Source: Neolewinella aquimaris (GTDB lineage: Bacteria; Bacteroidota; Bacteroidia; Chitinophagales; Saprospiraceae). Taken from it: a DNA stretch of 64,000 nucleotides. The position numbers and the translations under genes are program-made. How positions within the stretch are numbered: the stretch's first letter is position 1; each line of letters begins with the position of its first letter. Below the pieces are notes generated by a model. That model did not search any database and was not told the origin of the DNA. It was given only the letters and a program-made list of their open reading frames with translations. This document shows, in pieces, positions 58,400 to 64,000 of this stretch. Location of the stretch: positions 1,054,001 through 1,118,000 of the forward strand of contig NZ_JACIFF010000001.1 of assembly GCF_014197245.1 (NCBI RefSeq). Reading direction: 5' to 3'.

Positions 58400-58441
58400 C
58401 GAACCGCCCCGGCGTAGCCACGTTCAAGCGCAAACTACCGT

Positions 58442-59242
58442 ATGGAAATCAATTTGAAGGGACAAACGGCGATCGTAACCGGTTCCAGCACCGGACTCGG
58501 CCGCGCCTGTGCCATGGGCCTCGCCGACGAGGGAATGAACGTCGTAATCAACTACCACAGCAGCAAGGTGGAGGCGGAAGATGCCGTCAGTGAAATCCAG
58601 CAGCGGGGCGGGCAGGCCATCGCCGTACAGGCCGACGTATCGAAGGAAGACGACGTCGAACGGCTCTTCCAAACCTGTCTGGATACCTTCGGCCACTTGG
58701 ATGTACTCGTCAGCAACGCCGGCCTACAGTCCGATGCCGCGTTCACCGAGATGACCCTCGCACAGTGGAATAAGGTGATCAGCGTAGACCTGACCGGCCA
58801 GTTTCTTGCCTGCCGCGCCGCCGCCCGAATTTTTAAGAAGCAGGGGGTTCACGAGCACGGTCGGGCAGCGGGAAAGATCATCTGCATGAGCAGCGTTCAC
58901 GACGAAATTCCCTGGGCTGGCCACGTCAACTACGCGACCGCCAAGGGCGGAGTGAAAATGATGATGGAAAGCCTGGCACAGGAACTGGCGGCCGATAAGA
59001 TCCGGGTAAATTCCATCTCCCCGGGTGCAATCCAGACGGACATCAACCGGGAAGCCTGGGAAACCGAAGAGGCCCTCGATAAATTGCTTACCCTGATTCC
59101 CTACGGCCGCATCGGAGAACCTGAGGATGTAGCGAATCTTTGCGTGTTCCTGGCCAGCGACGTCAGCGATTACATCACCGGTACCACCGTGTACGTCGAC
59201 GGGGGCATGATGCTCTACCCCGGTTTTCGGTTCGGCGGATAG
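58442..59242 (+). CDS. Short-chain dehydrogenase/reductase (glucose 1-dehydrogenase-like)
   Basis: This 266-aa classical SDR has the NAD(P) loop TGSSTGLGRACAMG near residue 13, LVSNAGLQ, and the catalytic pair Tyr-x3-Lys in YATAKGGVKM with a Ser before it in CMSSVHDE. The C-terminal end VDGGMMLYPGF is typical of glucose 1-dehydrogenase-type SDRs. Substrate not established. Its last 28 bp overlap the end of the convergent O-antigen ligase-like gene. Confidence 0.87.
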   Translation: MEINLKGQTAIVTGSSTGLGRACAMGLADEGMNVVINYHSSKVEAEDAVSEIQQRGGQAIAVQADVSKEDDVERLFQTCLDTFGHLDVLVSNAGLQSDAAFTEMTLAQWNKVISVDLTGQFLACRAAARIFKKQGVHEHGRAAGKIICMSSVHDEIPWAGHVNYATAKGGVKMMMESLAQELAADKIRVNSISPGAIQTDINREAWETEEALDKLLTLIPYGRIGEPEDVANLCVFLASDVSDYITGTTVYVDGGMMLYPGFRFGG

Positions 59243-60450
59243 CCCAGCAACAGCAGGGTAACCGTAAATAGGGATACGCCCACCGAGCTTTCCAGCGTAT
59301 TCTCCACCAGGCAGCTGAGCAGAAATACCGTCCATACGCCAAAGAAGGCCGGATCGCGCCACCTGCCGTCGCCGAAACCGATGAGCAGAAAACAGCCTAC
59401 GGTGATCGCGAAGCCCAGCAGGCCACTACCGGCCAGGGCACTAACGAATTGATTGTGCGGTCGTTTGCCCGGTGTACCGGGCAGGCGGTCCGCGTAGATC
59501 CGATCCATTTCCATCCGCAAGTTCCCCGGTCCGACCCCCAGCACCGGATGTTTCCGCCAGAGCTCTAGTCCGAACTTGATGCTGGTCAGCCGGCCTTCGT
59601 CGGAATACTCCAGGGCATCCTTGTTCGGGTCGCGGTGGAGGAGTTCGTAGCGCATGTACTGCAACTTGGTACGAAAGGAAGGTACGGTCAGGTACGCCAG
59701 GGTGGGGATCGCGACGGCAACGAGCAATCCGTAGACGAGGTAGCGATAGCTGCCCTGGCGTACGGAGGTCCAGACCAGGACCACGCCACAACCAGCATAA
59801 GCGGCGACCAAGCCAGAACGCACCGCCAGCAGGTGTAGTCCCGCGAGCAGAAACAGCGAAAGCGCCAGCAGTACCCGGTCCCGGTAGCGAAACCATCCCT
59901 CGAGGCCGATAACCGTAGCAATGGCAACCAGTAAACTGAAGCGAATGTGGTTTTCCCGGGGTACGGGCATGGGTTTTCCCTGACCGATCAGCTCATTGAT
60001 GGCCCCAAAGTGAAGGGCGTAGTTGAGCAGCACACCAGTAAGCACCACAGCGATAAAGACAAGCACTGCCCGGCGACCGATTTGCCCGAGCCGAATGAAT
60101 CCCGACCGGTCGAAGGCAATTGCCGCCCAGGCGAAGGGGAGAATGAGCAGGGGAAGTTTGATGCGTAATCGCTCCAGGAGGTAGGGCCAGTCTTCCGTCT
60201 GTGGTATCCCGACAATCAACAGCAGGTAAAGGCCCGTGAGCCCCCAGTAGAGGGAACTTTGCAGAAGAAGGGGGAAGCCGCGTCGCCAGTCGGGATTCAG
60301 TCCCCGGTCCCGCCCGAGCACGAGTAACAGCGCAGTAAGGATGATGCCGATCGAAAGCACGACGGGTGAGAACACCATTCCCACGAAAATGCCGGCCAGG
60401 GTGATCACCAGCAATATTCTCCGCAGGGCGTTGTCCGGGTCGGGCCTCAT
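59215..60450 (-). CDS. O-antigen ligase/polymerase-like membrane protein
   Basis: This 411-aa polytopic protein has about 10-11 helices and a long periplasmic loop near residues 265-330 that contains RLTSIKFGLELWRKHPVLGV and GPGNLRMEMDRIYADRLPG. This matches the Wzy_C/O-antigen ligase layout, whose members polymerise or ligate surface polysaccharide. The Arg and His residues in the loop are the usual functional ones, but roles are inferred. No neighbouring LPS genes are seen. It is divergent from pheS, and the pheS promoter lies in its 5' end region. Confidence 0.8.
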   Translation of the reverse strand: MRPDPDNALRRILLVITLAGIFVGMVFSPVVLSIGIILTALLLVLGRDRGLNPDWRRGFPLLLQSSLYWGLTGLYLLLIVGIPQTEDWPYLLERLRIKLPLLILPFAWAAIAFDRSGFIRLGQIGRRAVLVFIAVVLTGVLLNYALHFGAINELIGQGKPMPVPRENHIRFSLLVAIATVIGLEGWFRYRDRVLLALSLFLLAGLHLLAVRSGLVAAYAGCGVVLVWTSVRQGSYRYLVYGLLVAVAIPTLAYLTVPSFRTKLQYMRYELLHRDPNKDALEYSDEGRLTSIKFGLELWRKHPVLGVGPGNLRMEMDRIYADRLPGTPGKRPHNQFVSALAGSGLLGFAITVGCFLLIGFGDGRWRDPAFFGVWTVFLLSCLVENTLESSVGVSLFTVTLLLLGYPPNRKPG

Positions 60451-60484
60451 GGTGGCAAGATACCCTTGCTACCGCCGACGTTTC

Positions 60485-60492
60485 TATCTTCG
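60485..60492 (+). promoter_or_regulatory. Likely -7 element of pheS (TATCTTCG)
   Basis: TATCTTCG matches TAnnTTTG at seven of eight positions and ends 19 bp before the pheS ATG at 60512. This spacing equals that of asnS, valS and parB. Confidence 0.35.
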
Positions 60493-60511
60493 CCCCCCAA
60501 ATTGCCGACCC

Positions 60512-61564
60512 ATGGATGTATTCGAACGCGTCAACCAGCTGATCGCCGAAATCGAGGCCGCTACCGCCACTTCTCCGGCGGAGGTGGAGGAATTCCGTAT
60601 TCGTTACCTGGGTACCAAGAATGTTCTCAAGCCCCTAATGGGCGAGATGCGCAACCTTCCCGCCGACCGGAGGCGCGACTTCGGCCAGTTGGTCAATCGA
60701 GCCAAGGAAGTCGCCCAGGAAAAGTTTGATGCCCTGAGTGCCGCGGCCACCTCGGCGGAAACCGAGCGGGAAGGCCAGGACATCGACCTGACTGCCCCCG
60801 GTGAGCCGCTTCCCCTCGGAAGTCGTCACCCCATCTCGCTCACCATGCGGCGTATCGTTTCGATCTTCGAACGCATCGGCTTTGCGGTAGCGGAGGGCCC
60901 GGAAGTCGAGGACGACTGGCACAACTTCTCGGCCATGAACACCCCCGAGGATCATCCGGCCCGGGATATGCAGGACACCTTTTACGTCGCCGCCGGCCTA
61001 CCCGCCGGCCCCGATAATGCCGCCATGCTGCTGCGCACCCACACCAGCTCGGTGCAGGCCCGGACTATGGAAAATCAGCAGCCGCCGATTCGGATCATCG
61101 CCCCGGGCAGGGTGTACCGCAACGAAACCATCAGCGCGCGCAGCCATGCGCAATTTCACCAGGTGGAAGGCCTCTACATCGCGGAGAAGGTGAGCTTTGC
61201 CGACATGAAGGCCACGCTGCTCCACTTCGCCCGGGAGATGTACGGTGAACAGACCAAAATCCGGCTGCGGCCCAGCTACTTCCCCTTCACCGAGCCCAGC
61301 GCGGAAATGGACATCTGGTGGGGACTGGAAACCGAACACGACCACCGCATCACCAAGGGCACCGGCTGGCTCGAAATTATGGGCTGCGGCATGGTCGACC
61401 CCCAGGTACTTCTTAACTGCGGGATCGACCCCGAGAAGTATAGCGGTTACGCTTTTGGCATGGGCATCGAGCGGCAGGCCATGTTGCTGTACAACATTAC
61501 CGATATCCGGCTGATGTTTGAGAACGATGTTCGGTTTTTGCGGCAGTTTGCTTCCGTCCTGTAG
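60512..61564 (+). CDS. pheS: Phenylalanyl-tRNA synthetase alpha subunit
   Basis: This 350-aa alpha subunit of the (alpha-beta)2 PheRS starts MDVFERVNQLIAEIE. I choose ATG 60512, where the conserved sequence begins, although the frame is open from 60341. The N-terminal coiled coil is followed by a class II catalytic core: ISLTMRRIVSIFERIGFAVAE, LRTHTSSVQARTM (motif region), RNETISARSHAQFHQVEG and GYAFGMGIERQAML (motif 3). PheT is not in the window. The stop TAG is formed by the GTAG of a REP-like hairpin that follows directly. Confidence 0.95.
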   Translation: MDVFERVNQLIAEIEAATATSPAEVEEFRIRYLGTKNVLKPLMGEMRNLPADRRRDFGQLVNRAKEVAQEKFDALSAAATSAETEREGQDIDLTAPGEPLPLGSRHPISLTMRRIVSIFERIGFAVAEGPEVEDDWHNFSAMNTPEDHPARDMQDTFYVAAGLPAGPDNAAMLLRTHTSSVQARTMENQQPPIRIIAPGRVYRNETISARSHAQFHQVEGLYIAEKVSFADMKATLLHFAREMYGEQTKIRLRPSYFPFTEPSAEMDIWWGLETEHDHRITKGTGWLEIMGCGMVDPQVLLNCGIDPEKYSGYAFGMGIERQAMLLYNITDIRLMFENDVRFLRQFASVL

Positions 61565-61695
61565 CGTCCACTTCAGTGGACACGCTGCTTTGCCGTTTTT
61601 TATAACAGCGGGACGGCTAAAGGCCGTCGCTACTTTCATGGACACGCTGCTTTTCCGTTTTTTATAACAGCTTGACGGCTGAAGGCCGTCGCTAC
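61561..61695. repeat. REP-like cluster: GTAG-headed hairpins and two 57-bp direct repeats
   Basis: Two direct copies (61577-61633 and 61639-61695) are nearly identical apart from three or four bases. Each contains GACGGC-N5-GCCGTC, a 6-bp hairpin that on the minus strand is headed by GTAG (GTAGCGACGGCC). A third hairpin, GTCCAC-TTCA-GTGGAC at 61565-61580, is headed by GTAG on the plus strand. GTAG next to a palindrome is the typical form of REP sequences, and oppositely oriented pairs form BIME-like units. The array fills the gap between the convergent pheS and prenyltransferase genes. Confidence 0.65.
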
Positions 61696-62570
61696 ACGTA
61701 AATATCAAGAATGGAGACCACTCCAAAGGCCACGCTCGCCACCCCGTTCGTGGTAAAGAAGGCAAGGTTAACCCGGCTCAGATCGCCCGGCCTGATGAGG
61801 GTATGCTGGTAGGCCAGTAGGCACAGAAATACCAGTCCACCGACTAGGGTAAGTACGCCAAACTCCGGATACAGCCGGTACTGAAGCACCAGGGCGTAAA
61901 TCAGGACAGCGGAACAGGCAAAGTGGATCAATCGGCCCAACCGCAGGGCATTTACCGTTCCCAACCTCACGGGAATGGAGTAAAGCCGTTCCTCCCGGTC
62001 GAAATGCTCATCCTGCAGGGCATAGACGATGTCGAAGCCCGAAACCCAGAGCAGCACTACCACCCCGTAGAGAACGGGTAGTAAAGCCCACTCCGCAGTC
62101 ACGGCCAGATACGCACCGATGGGCGCCAGGGCGAGTCCCAGACCGAGTACGAAGTGACAGAGGTAGGTGAAGCGTTTGGTGTAGCTGTAGCCGAGAACGA
62201 CGAGCAAGGCCACCGGCGAGAACAGTAAACATAGCGTATTAAGCAATCCCGCCGTGCCGATGAAGAGCAACCCGTTCAGGACGACAAAAGCAAGGGCGGC
62301 CCGGGCCGAAATGATGCCGGCAGGAATTTCCCGTACGGCAGTGCGTGGATTTTTAAGGTCAATCTTGCGATCCAGCCACCGGTTGAACGCCATGGCCGCC
62401 GAACGCGCGAACACCATACACAGGATCACCAACAGCAGGTTTCGCCAACTCAGGACCCCCTGATCCAGCGTAGCCAGGAAGAACCCCAGCAGCGCGAAGG
62501 GAAGGGCGAACACCGTATGCGAGAACTTTACGAGAGAGAAAAAAGCACCGGCCCGCTGAATGGTCGTCAT
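61692..62570 (-). CDS. UbiA-family prenyltransferase (4-hydroxybenzoate-type or menaquinone-type)
   Basis: I start this membrane prenyltransferase at ATG 62570 (MTTIQRAGAFFSLVKFSHTV...), 292 aa. The frame is open to 62759, but that extension has no conserved sequence. The first Asp-rich motif is AFNRWLDRKIDLKNPRTAVR, and the second region contains FDIVYALQDEHFDREERLYS. It attaches a polyprenyl chain to an aromatic ring in quinone synthesis. The sequence resembles the UbiA/MqnP group, not MenA. The cell probably uses menaquinone with the ACIII encoded in the window, so a futalosine-pathway role is possible but unproven. Its stop lies in the GTAG of the REP-like array. Confidence 0.87.
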   Translation of the reverse strand: MTTIQRAGAFFSLVKFSHTVFALPFALLGFFLATLDQGVLSWRNLLLVILCMVFARSAAMAFNRWLDRKIDLKNPRTAVREIPAGIISARAALAFVVLNGLLFIGTAGLLNTLCLLFSPVALLVVLGYSYTKRFTYLCHFVLGLGLALAPIGAYLAVTAEWALLPVLYGVVVLLWVSGFDIVYALQDEHFDREERLYSIPVRLGTVNALRLGRLIHFACSAVLIYALVLQYRLYPEFGVLTLVGGLVFLCLLAYQHTLIRPGDLSRVNLAFFTTNGVASVAFGVVSILDIYV

Positions 62571-62679
62571 AAATTGCGCTGAACTGATCGTATGGTGTAA
62601 AAGCCATACGGACAAAATTGTTGCCCCCCCGACCAACGTCGCCCGCTCCCCCACCGTCTGACCCCACAAATACCCAACG

Positions 62680-63990
62680 ATGAAACATATTCTCCACCTA
62701 TGCGGACTGGCGATTCTGCTTACCGGCTGCCTCAGCGACGAATGCCAGGACGAAATCACCTACCAGTCCTACACGCCGATCATCGTCTCCGCCGCAGACT
62801 GGCGGTTGGATGAATTTGCTACCGCCCCCGCTTCGGACATCTGCGATCCAAGCGGTTTTTACGTCTACGGCAATTACCTGTTTGTCCTGGACCGCAACGA
62901 AGGTCTCCACATCATCGACAATACGGACAACGCCAATCCCCGCCCCGTTAAATTCCTGCAAATACCCGGCGGACAGGGCATTGCGGCACGCAACTCCATC
63001 CTGTACGTGAACCAGTACGTAGACCTGCTCGCCTTCGACATCAGCGATCCGGCGGACCCGGAGTTTCTGAGTCGCACGAAGAACGTATTCGAGCTCTACA
63101 GCACCTTTTCCACCAATCTGGTCCACGACGGCGATGTGGTGGTCGGCTACACCGAAGGAACGGAGTCCGTAACGGTAGACTGCAACTCACCTTTCTACAA
63201 TCAGGGTTGGTACCTAGAGGACGACGTTCTGTTTGCTGCCGAGCGCGCCCAAGTGAATAACTTCTCGACCGCCAACGGCGACTTTGCCGCCATGCAGGCC
63301 GGAGGCACACCCGAAACCGTCGGCACCGGCGGCAGCCTGGCCCGGTTTACCATCAGCAAGGGTACGCTATACGCGGTGGACGATAACTCCCTGCGCACCT
63401 TCTCCCTGGCCAAAGCGGACCAACCGGAATTCGTTGGTACGAGCCAGCTGGGCTGGGGCATCGAGACCATTTTCCCCTACGGCGACGAGCTTTACATCGG
63501 AGCCAATAACGGCATGCACATCTACAGCATCGACAGCCCCCACGATCCGCAGTATCTGTCCACCTTCCAGCACGTGCGCAGCTGTGATCCGGTGATCGTT
63601 CAGAATGACATCGCCTACGTCACGATGTGGGGCGGCAGCAATTGCGGCGATCAGGGCGACCGCCTCATGGTCGTAGATGTAGAGGACCCGAGCGATCCCC
63701 AACTGCTACAGGAAATTCCGATGGTAAACAGCCATGGTTTGGGTATCGATGGAGACCGACTGTTCCTCTGTTCGGCAACCGATGGCATCAGGGTATATTC
63801 GGTGACACCCGAAGGACTGCTCAACGAGGAAGTGCACCAGGCCACCGGTTTCAATGCGATGGACGTGATTGTCCGCCCCGTACAGAACGAGCTGATCGTG
63901 TTCGGATGGGAGACCAACGGGATAAAGCAGTACGACTACTCAGACGACGGAATACTCACGGCAGTCAGCGACTTATCGGTTTGTGACTAA
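62680..63990 (+). CDS. LVIVD-repeat lipoprotein
   Basis: This 436-aa protein has a lipoprotein signal (LLTGC, Cys17). The mature part is built of LVIVD-type repeats, each with a strand such as YLFVLDRNEGLHIIDNTDN, SILYVNQYVDLLAFDISDPA, ELYIGANNGMHIYSIDSPHD or DRLMVVDVEDPSDPQLLQEI, giving a likely beta-propeller. Such proteins are found on the outer surface of Bacteroidota, and their role is unknown. It is divergent from the prenyltransferase gene. The TAA stop is at 63988-63990, so the gene is complete. Confidence 0.85.
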   Translation: MKHILHLCGLAILLTGCLSDECQDEITYQSYTPIIVSAADWRLDEFATAPASDICDPSGFYVYGNYLFVLDRNEGLHIIDNTDNANPRPVKFLQIPGGQGIAARNSILYVNQYVDLLAFDISDPADPEFLSRTKNVFELYSTFSTNLVHDGDVVVGYTEGTESVTVDCNSPFYNQGWYLEDDVLFAAERAQVNNFSTANGDFAAMQAGGTPETVGTGGSLARFTISKGTLYAVDDNSLRTFSLAKADQPEFVGTSQLGWGIETIFPYGDELYIGANNGMHIYSIDSPHDPQYLSTFQHVRSCDPVIVQNDIAYVTMWGGSNCGDQGDRLMVVDVEDPSDPQLLQEIPMVNSHGLGIDGDRLFLCSATDGIRVYSVTPEGLLNEEVHQATGFNAMDVIVRPVQNELIVFGWETNGIKQYDYSDDGILTAVSDLSVCD

Positions 63991-64000
63991 TTTTCTACCA

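Overview
The window looks like a chromosomal segment of a GC-rich, aerobic, gliding-type Bacteroidota, most likely from the Saprospiria/Lewinella lineage. The taxonomy is inferred from several signs. There is a complete alternative complex III plus aa3-type oxidase block in the usual Bacteroidota order. Several genes have the TAnnTTTG promoter element of this phylum, clear Shine-Dalgarno sequences are rare, and three secreted proteins end in type IX secretion (T9SS) sorting domains. I see no rRNA, tRNA, CRISPR array, prophage or insertion sequence.

Layout. (1) Positions 1-17.6 kb (minus strand) form one respiratory block. It runs actA-actB-actC-actD-actE-actF (menaquinol to cytochrome c/oxidase), then cytochrome c oxidase subunit II, subunit I, heme O synthase, two subunit III proteins, subunit IV, a Sco-like protein and a DUF420 protein cut by the window edge. 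A promoter precedes actA and another precedes subunit II. Each promoter has the same type of 17-bp dyad (TTTAGA-N5-TCTAAA-like) upstream. Subunit II carries a C-terminal OmpA-type peptidoglycan-binding domain, and the Sco-like protein has no cysteine at all. (2) 17.8-23.8 kb: a Tas-like aldo/keto reductase, a GH130 glycoside phosphorylase/hydrolase, and two overlapping GT4 glycosyltransferases, one with a large extra C-terminal domain. (3) 24.0-28.9 kb: parB (without parA next to it), a DUF5683 membrane protein, hemC, asnS and an endonuclease III. (4) 28.9-33.0 kb: a TauE/SafE exporter and a molybdenum-cofactor locus split into two convergent operons (moaD-moaE versus moaA-moaC-moeB), separated by a 127-bp element with 33-bp inverted ends. 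(5) 33.0-38.7 kb: valS, a trans-sulfuration enzyme, rluD and a DUF1415 protein. (6) 38.7-47.8 kb: three related secreted T9SS proteins (two with kelch propellers, all with the same pair of beta-sandwich modules), with an acyl-CoA reductase between them. (7) 48.0-64.0 kb: acetyl-CoA synthetase, P5C dehydrogenase, a secreted M14 carboxypeptidase, a sodium:solute symporter, a lipoprotein trehalase, an amidohydrolase, a small secreted unknown, a short-chain dehydrogenase, an O-antigen ligase-type membrane protein, pheS, a UbiA-type prenyltransferase and an LVIVD-repeat lipoprotein.

How the genes fit together. The largest unit is a self-contained respiratory chain: ActA-F oxidise menaquinol and pass electrons to the oxidase encoded directly downstream, while CyoE supplies heme O as precursor of heme A and the Sco-like protein sits where a copper chaperone is expected. 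HemC feeds heme synthesis. The Moco genes probably serve enzymes encoded elsewhere, since ActB of this family carries Fe-S clusters and no molybdenum. The rest is mostly housekeeping and surface or secreted functions. The most notable items are the oxidase subunit II-OmpA fusion, the shared dyads upstream of both respiratory promoters, the REP-like hairpins between pheS and the prenyltransferase, and the secreted kelch/CBM-like family.
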